Shown piece by piece: positions 6,322 through 16,600 of a stretch of 64,000 bases of DNA. Made by a program: the position numbers and the translations under genes. The stretch is from Candidatus Zhuqueibacterota bacterium. Lineage in GTDB: Bacteria; Zhuqueibacterota; Zhuqueibacteria; Residuimicrobiales; Krinioviventaceae. A model generated the notes under the pieces. That model made no database searches and had not been told where the DNA came from. It saw nothing but the letters and a program-made list of their open reading frames with translations. Where the stretch lies: the NCBI GenBank assembly GCA_016934825.1, contig JAFGSB010000160.1, positions 62,001-126,000 on the forward strand, given 5' to 3'. Within the stretch, counting starts at the first letter, position 1; each line of letters starts with the position of its first letter.

Positions 6322-8322
6322 ATGAACAAAAAAACACTCGTAATTGATAATATAGAATTTCCCGTAGTGCGGCTTGATGTCGTTATTGTCGGCTCCGGTG
6401 CGGCGTCGTTAAACTGCGCGGACGCGCTGAATGCCATGGGAAAAAGAGATATTGCCATTGTAACGGAAAAGGTCGGCGGCGGCACTTCCAACAATACCGG
6501 TTCCGATAAACAAACCTATTATAAATTATCGGTCAGCGGCAAGGAACCCGATTCGCCGTATGATATGGCCAAATCCCTGTACGACGGCGGCGCCATGCAC
6601 GGCGACCTGGCGCTGATCGAAGCGACATTATCCGCGCAGGGATTTTTCCACCTGGCGCAAATCGGCGTACAGTTCCCGCATAATGCCTATGGCGGCTATG
6701 TCGGTTACAAGACCGATCACGACCCGCGCCAGCGCGCTACGTCGGCCGGCCCCTGGACATCGCATCAGATGGTTCAGTGCCTGTTAAAGGAAGTTAAGGC
6801 TAAAAAGATAAAAATATTTGACGGGTATGACGTCGTCGCCCTGCTTGTGGATAACAACCGGGCCGTCGGATTGATCGCCATGGATAAATCCAATATCAAT
6901 GATAAAGATTTCGGGCTGGTGTTTTTTATGGCCAATGATGTGGTCTTCGGCGTCGGCGGGCCGGGAGGGTTGTACAAAACATCCGTTTATCCAAAGGTGC
7001 ATATCGGCGCCATCGGGCTGGCACTGGAAATCGGCGCCGTGGCCCGCAACCTGACCGAATCACAGTACGGTCTGGCGTCCACCACATTCAGGTGGAACGT
7101 TTCCGGCACCTATCAGCAGGTTTTGCCCCGCTATATCAGTACGAACGCCGACGGCACAGACGAAAAGGAATTCCTGAACGAGTATTTCCCGACTATGGGC
7201 AAACTGGCGACGGATATTTTTTTAAAGGGTTACCAGTGGCCGTTCGATCCCCGCAAAATTCCCGATTACGGTTCGTCTCTGATCGATGTGCTTGTATATA
7301 TCGAAACCGTTGTTAAAGGCAGACGGGTGTATATGGACTTTCGACGGAACCCGTCCGGCGATGAGCGTATCGGTTCGTTCCGGTTTGACGATCTGGAACC
7401 GGAAGCGTATACTTATCTAAAAAATTCCGACGCCCTGTTCGGCACGCCCATTGAGCGGCTGCAAAAAATGAATCCGCTGGCAATTGAATTGTACGCCCAA
7501 AACGGCATAGATATAAAAACGGAACCCCTGGAAGTGGCTGTTTGCGCCCAGCATAATAACGGCGGTTTGGCCGGGGACATTTGGTGGGAATCGAACATCA
7601 AACACCTGTTCCCCATAGGCGAGGTGAACGGCAGTCACGGCGTGTATCGTCCCGGTGGTTCGGCGCTGAATTCCGGGCAGGTCGCGTCATTACGGGCCGC
7701 ACAGAAAATTGCCAGGGGTCCGGCTGACCGGGCTGTTCCATTGTCTGTTTTTGAAAATGCGGCAAGCTTTAAAGGCAAAGAGCTTTTATCATTGATCAAA
7801 CAATTCACCGCTTCCATGAATCCGACAAATACGGCCGTCGGTTACCGTGATGAATTCCAGCAGCGCATGACCAACTATGGGTCGCATATTCGGGACGCTG
7901 AAAAAGTGAAAGCGGCCCTTCAGGACGCTTATGACCAAATCCATCGGTTTGAAACGCAAAAGATCGCCAGCCTGAACGATTTACCCTATGTGCTGCAAAA
8001 CCGTCACCTGGTGACCGCTCATGCCGCATATCTGGAAGCGATCCGCGCCTATCTTGACAAAGGCGGCGGCAGCAGGGGCTCCTATATGGTGATGGACACT
8101 AACGGAGAACCCGTGCTGGACAGTCTGGGTGATGAATGGCGTTACAAACCGGAAAATCCCGAGCTCAGGAACTGGGTGCTTGAAACTGTCCTGGACCAAA
8201 ACGGCATCTTTGTTTCCATCTGGAAAAAACGCCGCGAATTGCCTGATGAAGAATCATGGTTTGAAAATGTCTGGGGGAAATACCTGCAGGGCGAAATTTT
8301 TAAACAGGAAAGCGATATATAA
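6322..8322 (+). CDS. FAD-dependent oxidoreductase of the succinate dehydrogenase/fumarate reductase flavoprotein family
   Basis: This 666-residue protein starts with a dinucleotide-binding motif, VVIVGSGAASLNCA (20-33). Near residues 430-452 it has the second FAD signature, GEVNGSHGVYRPGGSALNSG, typical of the FrdA/SdhA/NadB/AprA flavoproteins. The C-terminal third matches a helical flavoprotein C-terminal region. There is no signal peptide, membrane segment, iron-sulfur partner or cytochrome gene nearby, so it is not an ordinary respiratory complex II subunit. It lies 30 bases behind the SDR gene and ends at a strong hairpin terminator. A two-step oxidation or an isomerisation via a keto intermediate with the SDR is a reasonable inference; the substrate is unknown. 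Confidence 0.82.
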   Translation: MNKKTLVIDNIEFPVVRLDVVIVGSGAASLNCADALNAMGKRDIAIVTEKVGGGTSNNTGSDKQTYYKLSVSGKEPDSPYDMAKSLYDGGAMHGDLALIEATLSAQGFFHLAQIGVQFPHNAYGGYVGYKTDHDPRQRATSAGPWTSHQMVQCLLKEVKAKKIKIFDGYDVVALLVDNNRAVGLIAMDKSNINDKDFGLVFFMANDVVFGVGGPGGLYKTSVYPKVHIGAIGLALEIGAVARNLTESQYGLASTTFRWNVSGTYQQVLPRYISTNADGTDEKEFLNEYFPTMGKLATDIFLKGYQWPFDPRKIPDYGSSLIDVLVYIETVVKGRRVYMDFRRNPSGDERIGSFRFDDLEPEAYTYLKNSDALFGTPIERLQKMNPLAIELYAQNGIDIKTEPLEVAVCAQHNNGGLAGDIWWESNIKHLFPIGEVNGSHGVYRPGGSALNSGQVASLRAAQKIARGPADRAVPLSVFENAASFKGKELLSLIKQFTASMNPTNTAVGYRDEFQQRMTNYGSHIRDAEKVKAALQDAYDQIHRFETQKIASLNDLPYVLQNRHLVTAHAAYLEAIRAYLDKGGGSRGSYMVMDTNGEPVLDSLGDEWRYKPENPELRNWVLETVLDQNGIFVSIWKKRRELPDEESWFENVWGKYLQGEIFKQESDI

Positions 8323-8330
8323 AATTTAAA

Positions 8331-8362
8331 AAAGGCTTGTTGAAATTTCAACAAGCCTTTTT
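8331..8362. terminator. Bidirectional intrinsic terminator between convergent genes
   Basis: A near-perfect inverted repeat (AAAGGCTTGTTGAAA with TTTCAACAAGCCTTT) is followed by T-rich sequence on the plus strand and by T-rich sequence on the minus strand too. It sits between the flavoprotein gene and the end of hflC. Confidence 0.9.
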
Positions 8363-8383
8363 CATTACAAAAAAAATATGTGA

Positions 8384-9319
8384 TTATTTTAAGTACTTGA
8401 GATATTCAGAGTCTGTGCTCAATACGATTGTACTGGTTTTATCTACCGTTTCACGATACGTATTCAACGTCTCCAAAAAGGAATAAAATTCCGGGTCCCG
8501 GTTAAAAGCGCCGGCATATATCTCGGTAGCTTCCGCGTCCGCTCTACCTTTTATTTCCTGGGATGTGCGATAAGCTTCAGAAGATATTCGCTGCAATTCT
8601 TTTTGCATTTGACCTTCGATTTCAGCCTTTTTGCCCTGGCCCTCTGAACGATAAAGCTGGGCGATCCGGTTTCGTTCCGAGATCATCCGGTCAAAAACTT
8701 TAACTCGGACCTCTTCAATATAATTTACCTGCTTGATACGCATATCTTCAACTTCAATGCCATACTGAGGGACAATTTCCTGGACCTTAGCCAGAATGGC
8801 TTTTGTAATGGCCATTCGACCTTGTTCAATTTTGAGAGAATCTGCCTCTATCAGGGTTTCTTCCTCTGCTTCAGTGGAAATGGCCATAATGCGATTGGAA
8901 TTTCTGACAACTTCTATTAACAGGTTTTCACTTATAAAATCCCTGGTTACACCGTCAATTATATCGTCCAAACGACCGAGAGCGTTCCGTTCGTTATTGA
9001 CGGATTGAAAAAATTTCAACGGATCAACGATGCGCCATCGGGCGAACGTATCGACCAGTAAATACTTTTTATCTTTGGTTGGAATCTGGTTGGAATCCCC
9101 ATCCCATTCCATTATTCGTTTTTCAAATAATGTCGCTTTTTGAATAAACGGGATTTTGATATGCAAACCGGCATTTATTATAGGTTCCCCTACCGGATCG
9201 CCAAATTGGGTGATAATAGCCTGTTTGGTTTCGTCAACAGTAAACAGGGCATTAGATAAAACAATCAAAGCAATTATGATAATTACTGCCCATAAATAAA
9301 TTTTATTTTCCTTTTTCAT
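8384..9319 (-). CDS. hflC: HflC, SPFH-domain protease modulator
   Basis: This 311-residue protein has an N-terminal membrane anchor (about residues 7-26) and a following SPFH/band-7 domain starting TVDETKQAIITQFGDPV. The C-terminal Ala/Glu-rich helix contains the typical EGQGKKAEIEGQMQKEL. In E. coli, HflC forms a membrane complex with HflK that surrounds and regulates the FtsH protease, with the domains facing the periplasm. The start overlaps the hflK stop by four bases (ATGA), indicating translational coupling. Confidence 0.9.
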   Translation of the reverse strand: MKKENKIYLWAVIIIIALIVLSNALFTVDETKQAIITQFGDPVGEPIINAGLHIKIPFIQKATLFEKRIMEWDGDSNQIPTKDKKYLLVDTFARWRIVDPLKFFQSVNNERNALGRLDDIIDGVTRDFISENLLIEVVRNSNRIMAISTEAEEETLIEADSLKIEQGRMAITKAILAKVQEIVPQYGIEVEDMRIKQVNYIEEVRVKVFDRMISERNRIAQLYRSEGQGKKAEIEGQMQKELQRISSEAYRTSQEIKGRADAEATEIYAGAFNRDPEFYSFLETLNTYRETVDKTSTIVLSTDSEYLKYLK

Positions 9320-10302
9320 TGTGCCGCCTCCTTACTGCCAAGTTGTAACAGAGGCAAAAAAGATTTCAGCTTATCATCAATGATGACTTTGTTGTCCACT
9401 TTTGGGAGAACTTCTCTCATCATTTCAATGTATAGTCGACGTTTGGTGACATCTTTGGCTTTTGAATATTCTTTCCAAACAGAAACAAACCTGTCGGCGT
9501 CTCCTTTCGCCCGGTTGATCCGGTTGGTCGCGTATCCTTCGGCTTCTAAAATGAGTTGTTCGGCTTCACCTTTTGCTTGCGGAATGACCTTGTTATAAGA
9601 TTCCCGCGCTTCATTGATGATACGTTCTTTTTCCTGGCGGGCTTCATTGACTTCATTAAATGCGGGTTGTACGGGTACCGGGGGGTTCACATCCTGTAAA
9701 TTGATCGTAACGATATCAACACCGGTTTCGTATTCATCAAGTAAATCCTGCATCAATTTGGTAGCTTCCAGGGCAATGTTTTTCCGGCTCAGGATGATCA
9801 CTTCATCCACGCTGTTATCTCCGACGACTTGCCGCATGATGGATTCGGAGACATATCTTAGAGTTGCTTCCACACTCCGGACCTTAAACAGGTATTTGAC
9901 CGGGTCTTTAATGCGATATTGAACGATCCATTCAACAAGAGCTGAATTCAGGTCTCCGGTTAACATCAGGGATTCTGATGTAAAATCAGATTTTGAGTAT
10001 TCGGTACGGATTCCGGCTTGTACGGTTCGGAATCCAAATTCTTCCTTAAAAACCCGTTGAACCTTGACTTTTTTTACGGTTTCTATACCCCAGGGCAATT
10101 TGAAATGCAATCCGGGTTGTGTCGTGGTGATATATGCACCAAAACGCTGGATTACCCCAACTTCATCTGCAGCGACGGTATAAGCTGCGGAAATAATAAA
10201 CCAGACCACTATGAGTCCAATTACTACATTGATAATCAATTTTTTCTCAAAAACAGGTACCGTAACCTGCTCACCTCCTATATTAATTACTTTTTTTTGC
10301 AT
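9316..10302 (-). CDS. hflK: HflK, SPFH-domain protease modulator
   Basis: This 328-residue protein has one N-terminal transmembrane segment (about 24-45), a band-7/SPFH domain (AADEVGVIQRFGAYITTTQP onwards) and a C-terminal helical region with the HflK signature VNPPVPVQPAFNEVNEARQE. It lacks the long Gly/Pro-rich N-terminus of enterobacterial HflK, as is common outside Proteobacteria. It is expected to form a hetero-oligomer with HflC and to control FtsH. The start at 10302 has AAAGGATT upstream. glgC lies 79 bases upstream on the same strand and could be co-transcribed. Confidence 0.9.
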   Translation of the reverse strand: MQKKVINIGGEQVTVPVFEKKLIINVVIGLIVVWFIISAAYTVAADEVGVIQRFGAYITTTQPGLHFKLPWGIETVKKVKVQRVFKEEFGFRTVQAGIRTEYSKSDFTSESLMLTGDLNSALVEWIVQYRIKDPVKYLFKVRSVEATLRYVSESIMRQVVGDNSVDEVIILSRKNIALEATKLMQDLLDEYETGVDIVTINLQDVNPPVPVQPAFNEVNEARQEKERIINEARESYNKVIPQAKGEAEQLILEAEGYATNRINRAKGDADRFVSVWKEYSKAKDVTKRRLYIEMMREVLPKVDNKVIIDDKLKSFLPLLQLGSKEAAQ

Positions 10303-10381
10303 ACGGGAATCCTTTCATTTATGAATTTAAATTGTTTACTGATGGTACACTCTTTAAAAGAATATATTCATCTTTTATTCC

Positions 10382-11671
10382 CTAAATAGTTGTTCCGTCC
10401 GGAATTATTGCGTTTTTAGTAACGATGACAATTCCGTCCTTAATCCAGAATCCTTCCTTATCTCTTTCGGCCTCCTGTACATTTTCTTTGTTCAAAATTT
10501 TTACATTTTGCCCGATGCGTGCATTTTTATCGATTATGGCCCTTTTAATGTATGTATTTTTACCGATACCCAGCGGTATATTCCCGGATAACAATTTTAG
10601 AGATCTCAGTTCGTCGGATTCAAAATAATCGGCGCCCAGGATTAATGAATCTTCAATGGTTACATTTTCGGAAATATAGGAGCGGATACCAATTATCGAT
10701 CTTCGAATTATCGCTTTTTCGATTATACATCCCTCGGATATCATGGATTCGGTCAGTTCCGTATTTAAGATTTTGCATGGGGGTAAAAATCGCTGCCTGG
10801 TAAATATTGGGCCTTTAACATCGTAAAAGCTGAAATTGGGTTTATCGTATTTAGTTAAATTCATATTGCATTGATAAAACGATTCGATAGTACCGATATC
10901 TTCCCAATAGTCATTATAAAGATACGCCTTGACATTGTAACGGCCGATGGCCGTTGGAATTATTTCCTTGCCAAAATCCTGTTGATTGACATAGTCCTTT
11001 AGTAATTCAATTAGTGTTTCTTTGTTAAATACATAAATACCCATCGATGCAATAAAAGGTTTACGCACAGCTTCTTCCGGGGCCAATCCCAGTATTGTTG
11101 TGTCCACTTTTATCGCCTGCAAGGCATCTCCAGTCGGTTTTTCAGAGAATTCCTTAATACTTCCGGTTTCATCAATTTTTAATAAACCAAAATCGGATGC
11201 TTTCTCTTCCTCAACGGGAATAACAGAAATAGTTAAATCCGCCTTTTTTTCACGATGATATTCAATAAAGGTCCGGTAATCCATTCTGTATAAATGATCA
11301 CCCGATAATATTAAATATTCATTAACGTTGATTTCTTTAATCGAGTGAATATACTGACGAACGGCATCGGCGGTACCCTGGAACCAGTCCGATCGTTCCA
11401 GGGTTTTTTGCGCAGCAAGAATTTCCACAAAGCCTTCTGAAAATGGTGAAAACTGATAAGTCAGGTTAATATGCCGGTTCAGGGAAGCCGAATTAAACTG
11501 TGTTAATACATATATTTTTTGAATTCCGGAGTTTATACAATTGCTGATGGGAATATCAATCAATCGATATTTACCCGCCAGCGGCACGGCGGGTTTCGCG
11601 CGAAGTTTTGTGAGAGGGAATAACCGGGTCCCCTGCCCTCCCCCCAATATTATTGATAAAACATTTCGCAT
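10382..11671 (-). CDS. glgC: Glucose-1-phosphate adenylyltransferase
   Basis: This 429-residue protein makes ADP-glucose from glucose-1-phosphate and ATP, the committed step of bacterial glycogen synthesis. The nucleotidyltransferase motif is [12 protein letters not shown] (10-21). The [20 protein letters not shown] and [12 protein letters not shown] segments match the family, and the C-terminal left-handed beta-helix carries [20 protein letters not shown]. Its length and full motif set suggest an intact enzyme. The ATG at 11671 has GGGAG seven bases upstream. No other glycogen gene is in the window. Confidence 0.95.
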   Translation of the reverse strand: MRNVLSIILGGGQGTRLFPLTKLRAKPAVPLAGKYRLIDIPISNCINSGIQKIYVLTQFNSASLNRHINLTYQFSPFSEGFVEILAAQKTLERSDWFQGTADAVRQYIHSIKEINVNEYLILSGDHLYRMDYRTFIEYHREKKADLTISVIPVEEEKASDFGLLKIDETGSIKEFSEKPTGDALQAIKVDTTILGLAPEEAVRKPFIASMGIYVFNKETLIELLKDYVNQQDFGKEIIPTAIGRYNVKAYLYNDYWEDIGTIESFYQCNMNLTKYDKPNFSFYDVKGPIFTRQRFLPPCKILNTELTESMISEGCIIEKAIIRRSIIGIRSYISENVTIEDSLILGADYFESDELRSLKLLSGNIPLGIGKNTYIKRAIIDKNARIGQNVKILNKENVQEAERDKEGFWIKDGIVIVTKNAIIPDGTTI

Positions 11672-11713
11672 TAGCGGGCTCCCATTTGTTAATATTTCTT
11701 TAAAGAGTTGTTT

Positions 11714-11742
11714 ACTATATTTTATTTGAAAAATTTGACCAA
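11714..11742 (-). promoter_or_regulatory. Candidate promoter for glgC
   Basis: On the minus strand TTGGTC (11742-11737) and TATAGT (11719-11714) are separated by exactly 17 bases, about 43 bases before the glgC start. Confidence 0.5.
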
Positions 11743-11780
11743 CCGAAAACCTTGTTCATAAAATTTATAATGCAATAAAT

Positions 11781-12029
11781 TCATTTCGTTCTGTAATCGC
11801 TACCCATCACTTTGAATATAGAAAGTAAATAAAAAAAATGCCATTCTTTTTTCCAAAGAAACAATCCCGAGTTATACTTTACTGAGTGCCAGCCGAAAAT
11901 TTCGGCACATTGTTGATGTAATATATCGAACAAACAATCAAGTTCCGAAGATTCCATATCCGGCAAAGAAACAAGTCCTTTTTTAAGCGACATAAAAGCA
12001 GAAAAACCGATATTTAACAAATATGCCAT
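11781..12029 (-). CDS. Doubtful 82-residue open frame between glgC and the GWxTD gene
   Basis: An open frame with an ATG at 12029 begins a few bases downstream of the strong terminator at 12032-12073 and has no recognisable ribosome binding site or promoter. The sequence (LDCLFDILHQQCAEIFGW in the middle) matches no family I recognise. It may be a relic or chance frame; I list it so the 11672-12158 gap is accounted for. Confidence 0.15.
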   Translation of the reverse strand: MAYLLNIGFSAFMSLKKGLVSLPDMESSELDCLFDILHQQCAEIFGWHSVKYNSGLFLWKKEWHFFYLLSIFKVMGSDYRTK

Positions 12030-12031
12030 TA

Positions 12032-12073
12032 AACAAAAGAGGACCTGTGATCAACTGATTACAGGTCCTCTTT
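12032..12073 (-). terminator. Intrinsic terminator for the smc-GWxTD transcript
   Basis: A 13-base-pair stem (AAAGAGGACCTGT at 12036-12048 with ACAGGTCCTCTTT at 12061-12073) has a 12-base loop. Read on the minus strand it continues into TTTTGTTTAA. It lies about 85 bases past the stop of the GWxTD gene. Confidence 0.85.
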
Positions 12074-12158
12074 AAACATCGGTTAATATACTTTATATTG
12101 AATATCGTCGTATAAAGTTGTATTCAATATTGAGACAAAACTTTATCACGGTTAAATA

Positions 12159-13673
12159 TTAGTACCCGGAATAATCATAATCGGAAACACCGGTGGGACT
12201 GATCCATCGTGTCCAATCCTGATCGTATAATTCTCCACGTGCGGTAGAGTGAACAAGCTCCATATCACCCATATCCCGTCGATCAACAAAAATAAATACA
12301 ACGCCGCCCTGTATAGAATAGTAATGCCAAATTTCGTATGGTTTGTTTTCTGTACTGAAAGGGAATCGATCAATTTCATCCGGTTTTCCATACACAAGTA
12401 ATATACGTCCGCGGTCACTTTTCCAGCCGCTTCGAAACGTGCCTTTATAACTTCTGTTCGCGAGAGTTACCCTGCCCAAATAATCCTGCTTATATTCGTT
12501 AGCCGGGGTTCCGGCAGATTGATCGCGTTTAGCCCAAAATTCTTTGATAAAATTTCTTTTTCCATCCAGATTCAATTTTTTAAATGTGGAACGTTCTTCG
12601 CTTGAAGAAATATATGTTGCATATTCAAATTCCAGATCAATTTCTTTTTCGGACATCACATCATAACGATCCGCATCCAACCCCGGACTGCCTTCTTCTG
12701 CTATCTCTTCCCGGCTCTTATATAATGCGCCACCTTCGGCAAAATCCCCTTCACGATATACAAAGAATTTTCTTTGCGCATTGACTTTTTCACCGGTTTC
12801 TTTGTCCTCCACCTCCATAAGTAAAAAATAGGGCCCGGAAATTAAAGTAACAACATTAATTCCGTTCACTTCCACAGACGAAGTTCCCGGTTTGGTTCTT
12901 TCTTTTACCGGTAATGTTTTAACAAGTTTTCCGTCTTTGTCTAAAATCGAATAATTTACTATATATTTTGCTCCCGAATCGGTTGTCGCGGTTTTCAGGT
13001 TATATATTTCATTATAACAATATAAAATCGGCAGACCTATACCGTACAGCGTCATTGGATTCGGCATGATTCGATATCCGTTTTTGACAAAAATACTCTG
13101 TGAAGTGTCTTTTTGAATGGACGAAGCAAATTGCAAATCGCTTAACAATAATTCATTTTCCGGGAAATTCGTAATGGTAACGGGGAATATGCCGGCAGCT
13201 TCCCTGTCCTCGGCATTCGGATCAGAAATTGTAATTTTAAATTGATATTCTCCGGGACCAATTATAAAACTATTCGCGCAGTATAATCTTTGATTGTTGT
13301 CTATTTGTTCCAGACTATCAACCTTGTTTATATTTAACCATTGTTTTTTAGCAATCACGGAATCACCATCGATTAATTCCGCGTCAACCAAAAATTTTGC
13401 CGAAAAGGAACCGTCCTCTTCCGGCACATATTTTAATAACGTTCTATATAGTGTTGCTGTAAATTCAAAATAAGTTAGACTATCATTGTATCTGAATCTA
13501 TTCCAGTCAACAGAAAAATTAAATTTAAATTCCGTATCTGCTGACACTTGATTCGCATCCGGCTCGTTTATTACCTCAGTTATTTCCTGTGAGAACGAAC
13601 CGGACTGAAATAATAAAACACATAATAATCCCGTATATATTAAACGCACAAATATTTTAAATTTTGATAACAT
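12159..13673 (-). CDS. GWxTD domain-containing exported protein
   Basis: This 504-residue protein has a signal peptide (hydrophobic 6-22, SGSFSQ near the cleavage site), a long beta-rich middle region, and a C-terminal GWxTD-type domain. The domain shows FIKEFWAKRDQ, a GWKSDRGRILLVYGKPDEI segment (here GWKSD) and KPYEIWHYY. The domain is widespread in FCB, Acidobacteria and related phyla and has no firm biochemical role. I place the start at 13673 because AAGGAG precedes it by seven bases and the signal peptide begins there; a longer frame would overlap smc. It follows smc by 16 bases and ends at a strong terminator, so it is probably co-transcribed with smc. Confidence 0.85.
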   Translation of the reverse strand: MLSKFKIFVRLIYTGLLCVLLFQSGSFSQEITEVINEPDANQVSADTEFKFNFSVDWNRFRYNDSLTYFEFTATLYRTLLKYVPEEDGSFSAKFLVDAELIDGDSVIAKKQWLNINKVDSLEQIDNNQRLYCANSFIIGPGEYQFKITISDPNAEDREAAGIFPVTITNFPENELLLSDLQFASSIQKDTSQSIFVKNGYRIMPNPMTLYGIGLPILYCYNEIYNLKTATTDSGAKYIVNYSILDKDGKLVKTLPVKERTKPGTSSVEVNGINVVTLISGPYFLLMEVEDKETGEKVNAQRKFFVYREGDFAEGGALYKSREEIAEEGSPGLDADRYDVMSEKEIDLEFEYATYISSSEERSTFKKLNLDGKRNFIKEFWAKRDQSAGTPANEYKQDYLGRVTLANRSYKGTFRSGWKSDRGRILLVYGKPDEIDRFPFSTENKPYEIWHYYSIQGGVVFIFVDRRDMGDMELVHSTARGELYDQDWTRWISPTGVSDYDYSGY

Positions 13674-13689
13674 TGCGTTTCTCCTTTTT

Positions 13690-16600
13690 TTATTCATTCG
13701 CAGGAACAGGTTGCTCTTCATTGGTTAATTCCATTGCCCGATCAAACTTTACCGAAACAACTTTGGATACTCCTTTTTCCGCCATGGTTACTCCGTATAA
13801 TTGATTGGCAGCCCGCATGGTTAATTTATTATGGGTTACAATTATAAATTGAGTGTTTTGCGAATATTCCTGTAATGCTTTGGCAAATCTTTCCACATTC
13901 ACATCATCCAGGGGAGCATCCACCTCATCAAAAATACAAAAGGGGCTGGGCTTTACAAGATAGATTGCAAAAAGCAGTGACACAGCGGTTAAAGATTTTT
14001 CTCCACCTGATAATAATGCAAGGGAAGATAACCGTTTTCCCCCCGGTGTAGCAAATATATCAATATCCGCTTCGAGAGGATCTTCCCCTTCCCGTAAAAC
14101 GAGACTCGCGCGTCCGCCTTCAAAAAATGTTTTAAAGACCTCGGAAAAATTTTTTTGAATTTCCTGAAATGTTCCTATAAATTTATCCCGGGCGGTTTTA
14201 TTTATTATGTTAATTGTATCCTTTAGATCCTGTCTGGCTTTGATCAAATCTTCTCTTTGATCTTTTAAAAATTCGAGCCGTTTCCTTTCCTGTTCAAATT
14301 CTTTCAACGCGAGCAAATTAACCGGACCAAAGCTTTTTAATTTTTCCTTTATTGAATCAATTTCTTTTCGGGTTTCATCGAAATTAAAATTTTCTTCGAC
14401 AGGTTTACGTTCAATCTTGTACTCATAATCGTCGTACAATCTTTTTTGTAAATTGTCGAGATTCATCTTTAATTCAGAGAAACGTAATTCGTTCTGATGT
14501 ATTGTTTCGGAAAGCTGTTCGGTTTTTCCTCTGATTGAACGGATTCCTTTTTCGAATTCATCAATTTTGACATTTTTGTTATATTGTTCTTCTTTTAATT
14601 CTTCAAGTTTTTCATTAACTTTATTTCGTTCTTCTTTTAGTTTTTTTATCTTTTCCTGATATGTTTCGTTAATTTCTACAAGCTCTTCACTCTCTTCCAG
14701 GGCTCTTTTCGTTTCCTCATCACGAACTTCAATCATCTTTTTGGCTTCATATATCTGGTTTCGTAATGAATCGCTTTCGCGTTGTCTGGATTCGTATCTG
14801 CTTTGTAATTGTGCAACTTTGACCTGTACTTTTTGCACGGCCTCCGAGGATTCATTTAATTCCGCTTCGATCTTTGTAAGCTTTTCGTTGAGCACTTTGG
14901 TATGATCAACCAGACCTTGTCGTTTTTCCTTTAGCCCTTTCGTGTCGAAATTTTTTGTTTTTAAATTTTCATCCAGGGCTCCCATTTGTTCCATTAAACG
15001 CTGTTTTTCCTGATCTCGTTCCTTTACCGTTTCCCGGATGGACTGTTCTTCATATTGTTGTTGTCCCAGTTCAAGTTTCTTTGCAGAAATCAGATCCTCG
15101 AGATTCTGAATGGATACGATCAAAGCTTCACCCTCGGAATTCAAACTGCTTATCAGTTCGCTTCGTTGAACCATAATTTTTCGCCGCTGCTCGACAGCAT
15201 TTTTGACCTGTTCTATCTCTTTAAGCAGTTCATCAAGCTGTTCCTGCCTCCCGACAAAATCCGTTTGTTTTTTACTAAAACTCCCGCCTTTAATGATTCC
15301 CCAATATACAAACATCTCGCCGGAGAGCGTCACTATATTTACTTTTTGGGTTTTCAGGTTTTCATACAACCGGTTCGCAGTTTCCAAATCCTGGACAATT
15401 AAAAAGGAACCTAATAAAATATCGGCGACCGGTTTATATTTTTTATCACATTGAACAAAGGTATTGGCCCAGCCTATAACGCCCAAATCATCAATTTTAG
15501 GCTGCTTGACAGTTAACGGTGTAATATGCTTAAGAGGTATAAACGACGCAACGCCCTTTTTATCCTGGTGTAATATTCCAATCCCGGAAAAAGCCGTTTT
15601 CGTGTCTTCTACAATTAAATGCGTGGCGGCATCCCCCAGTGCGGCAGCAATGGCGGGACGGTATTCGGCGTCCATATGAAATATATTGGCAATCGCGCCG
15701 TCTGTTTTAAAGTTTTCCGCTTCGTTTGTGGCCAGATATCTCACCCCGGAAGGATAATCCTGATAACTTTCCAGTAAACGTTTAACCATTTCGGCCTGGT
15801 TTTCCAGAACCTCGATGCGGTTACGGTCCTGCATTTCGGATTTTTGCAGACTTTCAAGGGAATTTTTTGCTTCCGCCCCTTTTTTGGTAATCTCTTCGAG
15901 CTTTTTTCTTTTTTTATCCAGTTCATCGGACAGGGTGTTTTTTTGCTTTTCAACCTCGGATATCTGAATTTCCAGTTCCTGCAAACGTTTATCCTGAGTG
16001 ACCCGTTCTTCATTGATCTGATGAAGTCTGTTGCTTAAATTTTCCTCGGTTGCCTTTAACCTTTCGCCTTCATTCTGCTTGAGACTTAATTCTTCGGTGT
16101 ATCTTAATATATGCGCTTCAGCATTTTTTAACTCTTCGCGGATATTGTCGTAATCCGTACGAAAATTCTGGTACTGTTCGTTTTGTACGGCGTAATTTTC
16201 CTGCTCGGTTAATAAATCCTTTTTGGCAGTTTTTAATTCATAATTTGCTTCATCTAAATTTTTTTCAAGATCTGCAACACGGATTAAAATACTTTTTCGT
16301 TCTTCGCTGTTGCGTTGCTGGGTTTCTTTAAGGCTTCGTACCCTCTCGCTGTTTACCAATACTCTTTCTTCAAATTTTTGTATTTCATGGGTTTTTGTAT
16401 TAAAGTCCCGCTGACCCTCCGATAATTTTGTCTCCAATTCCAACAGTTCATGCCTTAATGATTCAAAAGCGGCCTCTTTTTGGGCAAGATCGGAGGAAAC
16501 CGAGCCCTTTTCATCTTTGATCAAATTTAAAGCCGAATGCAGCGGTTCCATCTCATCCAATATTCTGGCATATTCGAACTCCGCCATTTGTATTTCGATC

